From the NCBI GenBank assembly GCA_042091695.1, contig JBELHA010000001.1, positions 68,487 through 132,486 on the forward strand: a stretch of DNA of 64,000 nucleotides, read 5' to 3'. This document shows positions 52,604 to 61,600 of the stretch, one piece after another; position 1 is the stretch's first letter, and each line of letters begins with the position of its first letter. Origin of the DNA: Flavicella sp042091695. GTDB lineage: Bacteria > Bacteroidota > Bacteroidia > Flavobacteriales > Flavobacteriaceae. The notes below the pieces were generated by a model. The model saw nothing but the letters and a program-made list of their open reading frames with translations, was not told the origin of the DNA and made no database searches. A program made the position numbers and the translations under genes.

Positions 52604-53386
52604 TTATTTTTTCTCTTTTGCTTCTGGTGCTGCTTTTTCAGCTGCAGGAGCTGCCTTTTCAGCCGCTGGTGCTGCTTTTTCAGCATTTTCTTTAGAAGCT
52701 TTTCTATTGTTCAAACCACCTGCAACCGCATCGATAACGTATCCTAATACTTTGTCGATAGATTTAGAAGCGTCATCATTTGCAGGAATTACAAAATCAA
52801 CGGCTCTTGGGTCAGAGTTTGTATCTACTAAAGCAAATACAGGGATGTTCAATTTTTGTGCTTCAGAAACAGCAATGTGCTCTTTCTTTACATCAACTAC
52901 AAACAAAGCACCTGGCAAACGCGTCATGTCAGAGATAGAACCTAAGTTCTTTTCTAATTTCGTTCTTTGACGTTCAATTTGTAATTGCTCTCTTTTAGAC
53001 AATGCAGCAAAAGAACCATCAACTTTCATTCTATCAATCTGAGCCATTTTCTTAACAGCTTTTCTGATAGTTACAAAGTTTGTCAACATTCCTCCTGGCC
53101 ATCTCTCAGTGATGTAAGGCATGTTTACAGAGGCTGCTTTATCAGCAACGATGTCTTTAGCTTGTTTTTTTGTAGCTACAAATAAGATTTTTCTTCCTGA
53201 AGCTGCAATTTTTTCCAAAGCTGTAGCAGATTCTTCAATCTTAGCTGCTGTTTTGTAAAGGTCGATGATGTGTACTCCATTACGCTCTGTATAAATAAAA
53301 GGAGCCATGTTTGGATTCCACTTTCTAGTCAAGTGTCCGAAGTGTACACCTGCATCTAATAATTCTTTAATTTCGATGTTTGACAT
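52604..53386 (-). CDS. rpsB: 30S ribosomal protein S2
   Basis: 260 aa. It opens ELLDAGVHFGHLTRKWNPNM, followed by FVATKKQAKDIV, RWPGGMLTNF, LFVVDVKKEHIAVSEA and VDTNSDPRAVDFVIPANDDA, all S2 blocks. The last 25 residues are an Ala/Glu/Lys/Pro tail built of three near-identical units of the pattern EKAAPAA, encoded by an imperfect 21-bp tandem repeat at about 52616-52685. The tail is absent from S2 in most phyla and is probably disordered. It is preceded by a 173-bp spacer with stem-loops that could be an autoregulatory leader. Confidence 0.96.
   Translation of the reverse strand: MSNIEIKELLDAGVHFGHLTRKWNPNMAPFIYTERNGVHIIDLYKTAAKIEESATALEKIAASGRKILFVATKKQAKDIVADKAASVNMPYITERWPGGMLTNFVTIRKAVKKMAQIDRMKVDGSFAALSKREQLQIERQRTKLEKNLGSISDMTRLPGALFVVDVKKEHIAVSEAQKLNIPVFALVDTNSDPRAVDFVIPANDDASKSIDKVLGYVIDAVAGGLNNRKASKENAEKAAPAAEKAAPAAEKAAPEAKEKK
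52616..52685 (-). repeat. 21-bp tandem repeat coding the S2 tail
   Basis: Three imperfect copies of a 21-bp unit (seven codons, Glu-Lys-Ala-Ala-Pro-Ala-Ala), differing mainly at third codon positions. The synonymous differences show the repeat is old rather than a fresh slippage product. Confidence 0.7.
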
Positions 53387-53464
53387 TTTAGTTTTTGTTT
53401 ACGTTCTCTGAGAATAGCAATGTGAAAGTAGCACTTTTAAGGGTGGTCTTACACATTTAGATGC

Positions 53465-53505
53465 TAAACAAGCCCTGAATGAACAGGGCTTCGATAACTT
53501 GTTTA
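53465..53505 (-). promoter_or_regulatory. Stem-loops in the rpsI-rpsB spacer (candidate S2 leader)
   Basis: An 8-bp stem AAGCCCTG/CAGGGCTT (53470-53491) is nested in an 8-bp stem TAAACAAG/CTTGTTTA (53465-53472 with 53498-53505). The two share three bases, so they compete or rearrange. The position ahead of rpsB in an unusually long spacer of the ribosomal cluster suggests feedback control by S2, but this is inference. Confidence 0.4.
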
Positions 53506-53559
53506 AAATTATATTTTTGAGTTCTAGAAGAACTCTGAATAAAACTCCAATAAAACGTA

Positions 53560-53946
53560 TTAACGCTTTGAGAATTGGAATTTCTTTCTTGCTTTTTTCT
53601 GTCCAAATTTCTTACGTTCCACCATTCTTGGGTCTCTTGTAAGTAATCCTTCTGGTTTCAAGATAGCTCTGTTTTCAGCGTCAATCTCACACAATGCTCT
53701 TGAGATTGCCAAACGAATTGCTTCTGCTTGACCTGTTACACCACCTCCAAAAACGTTTACAGTTAAATCGAAGTTTTCGATGTTTTCTGTCAACATTAAT
53801 GGTTGTTGAACTTTGTATCTCAACGTAGTCGTTGTGAAGTAATCTTCAAACGCTCTGTTGTTGATCGTGATGTTTCCTTTTCCTTCTGATAAGTAGATAC
53901 GTGCTACAGCCGTTTTTCTTCTTCCTATTTTGTGAACTGTTTCCAT
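53560..53946 (-). CDS. rpsI: 30S ribosomal protein S9
   Basis: 128 aa. The N-terminal HKIGRRKTAVARIYLSEGKG and the C-terminal RDPRMVERKKFGQKKARKK with a final FQFSKR (basic tail reaching the P-site tRNA) are diagnostic. It starts 2 bp after rplM, the universal L13-S9 pair. Confidence 0.97.
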   Translation of the reverse strand: METVHKIGRRKTAVARIYLSEGKGNITINNRAFEDYFTTTTLRYKVQQPLMLTENIENFDLTVNVFGGGVTGQAEAIRLAISRALCEIDAENRAILKPEGLLTRDPRMVERKKFGQKKARKKFQFSKR

Positions 53947-53948
53947 GA

Positions 53949-54404
53949 TTATCTAAGATCGTTTAGGTTAAATGCTTTTGGCTCCTGTGCAGTTTGTTGG
54001 TGCTCAGTTCCAGCGTATACATATAGGTTTCTGAATAATGCGGCTCCTAATTTATTCTTAGGCAACATTCCTTTTACAGCTTTTTCTACCAAACGAGTTG
54101 GATCTTTTTCAAACATTTCTGTCGCTGTTAAAGATCTTTGACCTCCTGGATATCCTGTGTGACGGATGTAAGACTTGTCAGTCCATTTTTTTCCAGTTAA
54201 AACAATTTTGTCTGCATTGATTACAACCACGTTATCTCCACAGTCTACGTGTGGTGTATAATTCGTCTTGTACTTACCTCTTATAAGCATTGCTACTTTA
54301 GAAGCAAAACGACCCAATGTCTGTCCGTCCGCATCAACAACTAACCACTCTTTATTTGCGGTGTCTTTGTTTGCCGATACTGTTTTGTAACTTAATGTGT
54401 TCAT
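53949..54404 (-). CDS. rplM: 50S ribosomal protein L13
   Basis: 151 aa. Blocks WLVVDADGQTLGRFASKVA, LIRGKYKTNYTPHVDCGD, VVVINADKIVLTGKKW and YIRHTGYPGGQRS are all present, as is AVKGMLPKNKLG. It is the first gene of the ribosomal cluster, 53 bp behind a consensus promoter. Confidence 0.97.
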   Translation of the reverse strand: MNTLSYKTVSANKDTANKEWLVVDADGQTLGRFASKVAMLIRGKYKTNYTPHVDCGDNVVVINADKIVLTGKKWTDKSYIRHTGYPGGQRSLTATEMFEKDPTRLVEKAVKGMLPKNKLGAALFRNLYVYAGTEHQQTAQEPKAFNLNDLR

Positions 54405-54457
54405 ACACTATTAGTTTTTGTATTGATTAATAAATAATTTTTCCCCATTAGGGGCTG

Positions 54458-54488
54458 CAAATATACATTTAAATATGCTCCTGAACAA
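54458..54488 (-). promoter_or_regulatory. Promoter of the rplM-rpsI-rpsB-tsf cluster
   Basis: The -33 TTG (54486-54488, minus strand) and -7 TATATTTG (54458-54465) are separated by 20 bp, matching the phylum consensus. The transcript leader would be about 50 nt. Confidence 0.6.
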
Positions 54489-54607
54489 TAGCGTTTTAAA
54501 GTTTTTTTTAATGCTTGTGCTATCTTTGGTTTTTTGCTTTCTTTTTTCTGTCTTCTTGTTTGTGTTTTACCCTGTGTTTTGGGTATTAAAACGTATCTTA
54601 TTTTGGT

Positions 54608-57427
54608 TTAATGTGCTTGTAGCCAGTTTTTTCCTATTCCTGTTTCTACGTCGAGAGGTACTTCCATTTTAAAAGCGTTTTCCATCTCATTCTGTATCAT
54701 TGTTTGAAGTGTTTCTAGTTCCTCTTTATGTATATCAAATACCAATTCATCATGTACTTGAAGTAGCATTTTGGAGCTGTAGTTTCCTTCTTCTAGTCTT
54801 TTTTGTATTTGGATCATTGCTATTTTTATAATATCAGCTGCTGATCCTTGTATAGGTGCATTGACCGCGTTTCTCTCATCTCCGGCACGTACCATTCCGT
54901 TTTGTGAGTTGATGTTTTTTAGGTACCTCCTTCTTCCCAATACGGTTTCTACATAGCCATTGTCTCTTGCAAAATCAACTTGTTTTCCCATGTAAGCTTT
55001 TAATGTAGGGTAGGTTTCATAATAATTAGCAATCAGTTCTTTTGCTTCTTTACGACTCATGCCTGTTTGATCTGCTAGGGTGAATGCACCTTGACCGTAT
55101 AAGATTCCAAAGTTTACAGCTTTTGCATTTCCACGCTGTTCTCTTGTTACTTCTTCCAAAGGAATGTTGTATACTTTTGCTGCGGTTGTTGCGTGAATAT
55201 CCTGCCCTTCCTGAAACGCTTTGATCATGTTTTCCTCTTGGCTCAATGCGGCGATGATTCTCAGTTCTATTTGAGAGTAATCGGCAGCGAACAAAACATG
55301 GTTTTCATCTTTGGGAACAAAAGACTCACGTACTTGTTTTCCTCTAGCTGTTCGAATCGGTATATTTTGTAAGTTGGGGTTGTTCGAACTTAATCTTCCT
55401 GTAGCGGCAACCGTTTGTGCATAGGTGGTATGAATTCTTCCTGTTTCTTGGTTTACTTCATTAGGTAGCGCATCTATATAGGTGCTTTTTAGTTTCACCA
55501 AGCCTCTCCATGTAATGATTTCCTGAATAATAGGGTGTTCAGCCGCCAATTTTGAAAGTACATCCTCGTTTGTCGCAAACTGACCTGTTTTTGTTTTTTT
55601 TGGTTTTTCTACCAGTTTCATGTTTTCAAACAACACGATTCCCAGTTGTTTTGGAGAAGCTAGATTGAAATTTTCTCCAGCTTTTTCAAAGATGTTTTTC
55701 TCAAGTTGTGCAATATCGGTACTGATAGTTTCTGATAATCCACTTAAGTAGTTGGTGTCTATGTTTATTCCTTCTTGCTCCATTTTTGACAACACCTTTA
55801 GTAATGGTATCTCAATATCGCGGAACAATGCGTCAAGATTTTTGTCTTTTAGTTCCTGCTCAAATAATTTTTTTAACTGCAAAGTCAGGTCACATTCTTC
55901 CACTAATAACATTGTTTGTTTGTCTAGTCCTGCTTTGTCGATACTTATTTTATTTCGTCCCTTTCCCAATATGTTTTCAATTGCAATAGGTTGGTAGTTT
56001 AGGTAGGTTTCTGAAAGTATGTGTAAAGAATGACGCATGTCAGGATTGATCAAATAATGCGCAAGACTGGTGTCAAACAAAGGACCTTTAAGTTCCATGT
56101 TAAAATACGCTAGTGTTTTAAGGGTTTCTTTTAGGTTTTGCCCTATCTTCTCGATAGCTTCATCTTCAAAGATGGCTTTGAATGCTTTTAGTTCTTCGGT
56201 AGCTTCTTTTAGCTTGTCTGAAAATTGAACAAAATATCCTTTTCCTTTGTCGTAACTAAAAGCGATTCCTGTAATTTGAATCGTTTTCTTTTCATTGTTT
56301 TTTGTGCTGAGCTCAAAGCAAATGCTTTTTTGATTTTGTAGTTTTTTAAGCAGTATTTTTCTCGCTGTTTCGGAGACTACATGTTGGTAAAAGTGGTCAG
56401 TTTTTTCAAGTGTTTTGTAACCTGTTTCCACTTGGTTTTCTAAGCTTGGGCTTGCAAATAGATCTAGTTGAGGTTCTTCGCTTGTAGTGCTGTTTTTTTC
56501 TTTGGGTTTTATTACGCTTTCAGTTACGGTAGTTGCAGTAGTGTTATTGAATAGCTTGTTGACCGTGTCCATGGATCTCCTAAATTCTAATTCTTGGAAC
56601 ACATCGCTTACTTTTTGGAAGTCAGGTTGCTTTAAAAGATAATCATCTGCGTTGAAGGTTACTGGGCAGTCCAATAAGATGGTAGCGAGTTTTTTGGAAA
56701 GGAGTCCTAACTCTTTATTAGCTTCTACTTTCTCCTTCATTTTTCCTTTGAGTTCATGGGTGTTTTCGAGGAGTCCTTCCATGCTTCCGTAAGCTTTTAG
56801 GAATTTCTTAGCTGTTTTGTCGCCTACTCCTGGGAGACCAGGGATATTGTCCACGGCATCTCCCATCATTCCGAGGTAATCTATAACTTGTAATGGGTTT
56901 TCTATTTCAAATTTTTCTTTTACTTTTTCAATATCCCAAATTTCAATTCCGTTCCCCATTCTTGCGGGACGGTACATGAATATGTTCTCAGACACGAGTT
57001 GAGCATAATCCTTGTCTGGAGTAACCATATAGACTTGGTATCCTTCTTTTTCTGCTTGTTTTGCAAGGGTTCCAATCAAGTCATCTGCCTCGATTCCTTT
57101 TTCTTCTACGATAGGAATGTGCATTGCTTTTAGTATGTCTTGTATGTAGGGAACAGCGATTTTAATCGCTTCAGGAGTCTCTTGTCTGTTGGCTTTGTAG
57201 TCTTCAAAAGCCTCTGTTCGAACACTAGAACCACCTTTGTCAAAAGCAACAGCAAGTAGGTCGGGTTTTTCTCGGCGTATGACATCTAATAGGGAGTTTG
57301 TAAATCCCAAAATTGCAGAAGTGTCCATACCTTTTGAGTTGATTCTTGGGTTTTTTATCAATGCATAATACCCTCTAAATATCAATGCAAAAGCATCGAG
57401 TAAAAAAACGCGTTTTTGAGTTGCCAT
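54608..57427 (-). CDS. polA: DNA polymerase I with degenerate 3'-5' exonuclease domain
   Basis: 939 aa from ATG 57427 (MATQKRVFLLDAFALIF); the TTG nine bases upstream is not used. The 5'-3' exonuclease domain (1-290) is intact (VAFDKGGSSVR, GIEADDLIGTLA, DYLGMMGDAVDNIPGLPGVG). The polymerase domain (about 550-939) is intact: AATGRLSSNNPNLQNIP, FAADYSQIELRI, NFGILYGQGAF, QVHDELVFDI. The middle proofreading domain is present in fold but its metal ligands are lost: the DTE motif of E. coli reads ELS (E372, S374), GQNLKYD reads GQNLKET, and the YxxxD motif reads LLVEE. Proofreading is therefore predicted absent, as in Taq or Bst enzymes. Replication repair and Okazaki processing should be unaffected. 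Confidence 0.94.
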   Translation of the reverse strand: MATQKRVFLLDAFALIFRGYYALIKNPRINSKGMDTSAILGFTNSLLDVIRREKPDLLAVAFDKGGSSVRTEAFEDYKANRQETPEAIKIAVPYIQDILKAMHIPIVEEKGIEADDLIGTLAKQAEKEGYQVYMVTPDKDYAQLVSENIFMYRPARMGNGIEIWDIEKVKEKFEIENPLQVIDYLGMMGDAVDNIPGLPGVGDKTAKKFLKAYGSMEGLLENTHELKGKMKEKVEANKELGLLSKKLATILLDCPVTFNADDYLLKQPDFQKVSDVFQELEFRRSMDTVNKLFNNTTATTVTESVIKPKEKNSTTSEEPQLDLFASPSLENQVETGYKTLEKTDHFYQHVVSETARKILLKKLQNQKSICFELSTKNNEKKTIQITGIAFSYDKGKGYFVQFSDKLKEATEELKAFKAIFEDEAIEKIGQNLKETLKTLAYFNMELKGPLFDTSLAHYLINPDMRHSLHILSETYLNYQPIAIENILGKGRNKISIDKAGLDKQTMLLVEECDLTLQLKKLFEQELKDKNLDALFRDIEIPLLKVLSKMEQEGINIDTNYLSGLSETISTDIAQLEKNIFEKAGENFNLASPKQLGIVLFENMKLVEKPKKTKTGQFATNEDVLSKLAAEHPIIQEIITWRGLVKLKSTYIDALPNEVNQETGRIHTTYAQTVAATGRLSSNNPNLQNIPIRTARGKQVRESFVPKDENHVLFAADYSQIELRIIAALSQEENMIKAFQEGQDIHATTAAKVYNIPLEEVTREQRGNAKAVNFGILYGQGAFTLADQTGMSRKEAKELIANYYETYPTLKAYMGKQVDFARDNGYVETVLGRRRYLKNINSQNGMVRAGDERNAVNAPIQGSAADIIKIAMIQIQKRLEEGNYSSKMLLQVHDELVFDIHKEELETLQTMIQNEMENAFKMEVPLDVETGIGKNWLQAH

Positions 57428-57703
57428 AAGGTTCAAATTTTAGTAGGTAAATGTACTCAAATTAGTTAGTATTCCATATGTGTGTTTTCGGATTGTTGAA
57501 TATGCAATGAGATTTCTTTTTATTTTTTTTATCAACGAAATTTGTTGGTAATTATTATGATTTTTATACCTGTTTTTTCAAAAAATTTTTATAACTAATA
57601 AAATTGTTATATATTGCATATAGAGGACGTTATATTTTATAACAAATGTTGGTAGATTATTATAATATTACCCCTATTTTAAATTTTTAATTTAAACTGT
57701 ATT

Positions 57704-58000
57704 ATGGTTAAATTTGGAGAACTTATTAATGTAGAAATCCCCGTATTGATTGATTTTCACTTCGAATGGGATAAAATTGGAGAAAACCCACACAAGGTAC
57801 TCCGTGATGTGGTTGCCGCACTAGGTGACCGAGTAAAAATTATCAAAATTGACATCGAAAAGAATGAGATTTTGGCCGACGCTTTGAAGGTCAAGGCTCA
57901 TCCTACTTTTATTGTGTATAAAGGTGGTGCGATGCAATGGAGGCACTCTGGTGATGTAGATGCTAATGATTTGATAGACGTGATGCAACAATACGCTTAG
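57704..58000 (+). CDS. Thioredoxin-fold protein lacking the CxxC active site
   Basis: 98 aa. The thioredoxin scaffold is clear: VLIDFHFEW at the first strand, VKIIKIDIEKNEILADALKVKAHPTFIVYKGG with the cis-proline region, and a final helix. Where thioredoxin has WCGPC this protein has WDKIG (residues 22-26), and there is no cysteine anywhere. It therefore cannot do dithiol chemistry and is more likely a binding or scaffold protein. The final 4 bp overlap the convergent deacetylase gene. Confidence 0.85.
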   Translation: MVKFGELINVEIPVLIDFHFEWDKIGENPHKVLRDVVAALGDRVKIIKIDIEKNEILADALKVKAHPTFIVYKGGAMQWRHSGDVDANDLIDVMQQYA

Positions 58001-58632
58001 TACAAGGTGTTGCATTCATAACCTTTTTGATAAAAATGCTGTAAAATTTTAGGCAAGCTATTTGTCAAATTTTTACTCGCTTTGATACTGTCATGGTATA
58101 CAATGATGGCTCCTTTTGAGCTGTTTTTAAGTACATTATGGGTACATTTTTCAGGACTTATGCTTGTGTCGTAGTCTACGCTCAATACATTCCACAAAAT
58201 AACTTTGAAATCTTTGTTTAGCAGTGTGCGAAGCTGTTTTTGACCTATTTTTCCGTAAGGAGGTCTAAAAAGCTTTGTGTTTATTTCTAGCTCTTTCAAT
58301 ACTTGTTGTGTCTTTTCGACTTCTTCAAGGTAGCTTTCATTTTTGGTATTCCACCCATTGACATGGTTGTAGGTGTGATTTCCGATGCGGTGTCCTTCTT
58401 TGAGGATGCGTTTTGTGATTTCTGGGTGTGCAACGATGTTTTTTCCAATGCAAAAAAATGTGGCCTTTGCCTTGTGTTTTTTTAATTGGTCCAGTACCCA
58501 AGGGGTTATTTCTGGCGTAGGACCATCATCAAAAGTTAAAAACACTTCCTTCTTTGACGTTTCTATTGACCATATTGGACCTTTGTATAGTTTTTGAAAC
58601 CATTTGGGAATGTAGGTAAATAAAAACGCCAT
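57997..58632 (-). CDS. NodB-family polysaccharide deacetylase
   Basis: 211 aa, carbohydrate esterase 4 fold. Motif 1 TFDDGP (catalytic Asp and metal Asp), motif 2 GNHTYNH (metal histidines), motif 3 RPPYGK and later HDS are visible. The N-terminus has a short amphipathic stretch (MAFLFTYIPKWFQKL) but no clear signal peptide. Substrates could be peptidoglycan or an envelope polysaccharide. It sits 22 bp downstream of the DUF2723 gene on the same strand and is probably co-transcribed with it, pointing to an envelope role. Confidence 0.88.
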   Translation of the reverse strand: MAFLFTYIPKWFQKLYKGPIWSIETSKKEVFLTFDDGPTPEITPWVLDQLKKHKAKATFFCIGKNIVAHPEITKRILKEGHRIGNHTYNHVNGWNTKNESYLEEVEKTQQVLKELEINTKLFRPPYGKIGQKQLRTLLNKDFKVILWNVLSVDYDTSISPEKCTHNVLKNSSKGAIIVYHDSIKASKNLTNSLPKILQHFYQKGYECNTLY

Positions 58633-58654
58633 GTAAAGTTTGTTTCAGTACTGC

Positions 58655-61600
58655 TTATTGCATTAGGTGTTGGTAGAGTTTGATGTGTTCAAAGAAACTT
58701 TCTTGTGTTTGTTTGATATACGCTTTGTCTTCTTTTTCAAAGGTGTCAACATCTGCCAATATACTTCTGTACATGTTGATATTTCGTTCAATTTCGCTAA
58801 AGATAAGCTCTAAGTAAGTGTCATTAAAACGACTGTAATAAATGAGTTTTTCTTGAAAAATACCAATTAATTGTTGAGAGGTGGCTCTTGCTTTTTCCGT
58901 ATTTCCCATCTTGTAATACAGTTCTGGGTATCCTAATGATATTCCATAATGCCCAAACACTTCAATAGGCATTTCTGCTAAACTTAGGTCTAAGATCTCT
59001 TCGGCTTTGGTGAGGTCTCCTTCTTCGATAAAAGTCTCTGTGAGTCGCATCATGTTATTTCGAAACGAGATAGAATTTTTTCTTGATTCCACATCGATAT
59101 AGGTATTGTAAGGGTCTACTTCGTCCCAGTCCCAGCTTTTTATTTTGCGGTACATGCTTTCAGAGTCAATACGTCCCATGTCAAACATATTTCCTTTGTT
59201 TTCTTTTCGAATTGGTACGAATTTATAAGAGAGTCCGTCTAGTTGTAGGTAGTCTTTTAGCCAGATGTATTCTTCGGCAGCATTGGCACCTCCTGTAAAG
59301 TAAATAGGGTGGTCCCAGTTGTTATTGGCCAATAGATCTAACATCAAGATTCTATTTTTGGTTAGTCCTTGCTTGTCCACATCAATATCGATATAAGGAA
59401 CAATCAGTGCGCTGTCTTTTTGAGCGACCAATCCTTTACGTAATACTTTTTCCTTGTCTACCTGAAGTCTTATTTTATTGGTTGGATAGAATTTTTCAAA
59501 GTAACCATTGTCCGTTTCGAAATACGTTCTCTTATCGTCCGAAGCGATCCATTTCATAAAGTCTTTGATGTCCCATCGTGCGTCTGAAGTGCCAAAATGG
59601 TAGGCTACATCAAGCGTTCCATGCTTGTATTGTTCGTGAGTAAGTTGAGAAGGTATTGGGTCTGCTTTGTATGTTTTTCTCTTCATTTGGTCGATGTACC
59701 AATCGGTAGCAAACAAACTAGAGTTTACCAATTTGATATCGGTTCTGTAGTTTTCTACTTCCTGTAGGTACCATAAAGGGAAAGTATCGTTGTCTCCAAT
59801 GGTAAACATGATGGCGTCTTCGTCACAAGAGTCTAGGTATGCTTTTGCGTTGAAGTGGGCTGTATATCGATTCGACCTATCGTGATCGTCCCAGTTTTCA
59901 GAAGCCATTATTGTCGGAACAGCTAGCAAACTAATAACGCTTACAGCAATCGCAATGAGTTTCGGTTTTGCGTATTTGTTCAGGTATTCAAATAACGCGT
60001 ATACTCCGAACCCGATCCATATAGCAAAGACGTATAGTGATCCTACAATGGCATAATCTCTTTCTCGAGGTTCGAAAGGTTTTGGATTGGTGTAAAAAAT
60101 AATCGCCAAACCGGTAAAGGCAAAAAAGAGTGCGAGTATGTAAAAATTATTTTGATCGCGCTTGAGTTGGAAAATCAAACCGATCAGTCCCAAGATCAAT
60201 GGGAAACCGTAATAAGTATTTCTTCCCTTATTGTTTTTGATGTCGTCTGGTAAGTCTTGTTGGTTTCCAAGAAATAGTTCGTCGATAAAGTCAATACCAC
60301 TTAGCCAATTTCCGTTTTGTATGTCTAGGTTTCCTTGTTCGTCATTTTGTCTTCCGACAAAATTCCACAACAAATACCTTCCGTACATATAGCCAAATTG
60401 GTAGTTGAGCATAAAGCGGATGTTTTGTATAAAGCTCGGTCTTTCTTTGCTGTTTTGTGGGATTCCCACAATGCTTTTATAATTGTTGATCGAAGCAGGG
60501 TTGGTCATCCTAGGGATAAAGCCTTTGTGTTCGTCTGTGTAAACAGGTGTTGTTTTTTTGTAATTGTTTACAATGACATATTCTCCCTTTTTGAGGTCTT
60601 TTTCATATTTGGGTTTTTCATCTTTAAATACGGGCTCACCATTGCTATCTACTTTTTGTTTTCTGTTGTAGGTAATAGAGTAGTAGGTGTCGTAAAATAC
60701 GTTGGCATCTCCGTATTGTTCACGGTTGTAATAGGCCAAAAGCTCTCGTGCACTAGAAGGGTTGTTTTCGTCTATGGTCGTATTGGCATTCGAACGAATC
60801 GGCAGCATCAGCCAGCAAGAGAAACCAATCATGATAAAAAGTACAGAAAGTGTCAAGGTGTTGGCGAGGTACAATTTGTTTTTACGTGTGTAATTCAAAG
60901 CGTAATAAAACAAAGCAATCAATACAAGTCCAGCAATGATAGAACCAGAGTTGAAAGGCATTCCAAAAGTGTTTACAAAAAACAACTCCGACACACTGAA
61001 AAATTTAAGTGTAAAAGGGAATAAGAATTTAAACACAAAAGCCAATACTAAGATGGCTACTACATTTGCCAGAGCAAATAGTTTTGGAGTGATGTTTTCG
61101 TAGTTTTTATAGAAATAGATAAACACAATCGCAGGGATGACCAATAAAGAAAGGATGTGTACTCCAAAAGACAATCCTACTACATAAGAGATCAATAGCA
61201 ACCATTTGTTACCTCTGGGTTTGTGCATTTCGTTTTCCCATTTCAATCCCAACCAAAATAGCAAAGCCATCAAAAACGAGGACATGGCATATACTTCTGC
61301 TTCTACAGCCGAAAACCAAAAACTATCAGAAAAGCAATAGGCCAAAGATCCAACCAATCCACTTCCCAAAACCGCAATGGCTTTGGCATCTGTAAATTCT
61401 CCCGATTTAAAAGCGAGTTTTTTAGCGAGGTTGGTTACTGTCCAAAACATAAAAAGTATGGTGAAAGCACTGACCAATCCAGACATGAAATTCACCATTT
61501 TAGCAATTTCTGTCGCTTCTGACGTAAACATAGCAAAGAAGGCTCCCAGCATTTGAAATAAGGGTGCTCCCGGTGGGTGTCCTACTTCTAGCTTTACAGA

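Noticed and set aside
54475..54672. Plus-strand 65-aa hydrophobic frame between rplM and polA
   Set aside because: It covers the rplM promoter and runs 65 bp antisense into polA; its composition (Phe/Leu/Val) is what reverse-strand AT-rich coding DNA gives by chance.
60335..61024. Plus-strand 229-codon frame
   Set aside because: It lies fully antisense to the clear DUF2723 gene and has the Cys/Val/Phe-rich composition of a shadow frame.
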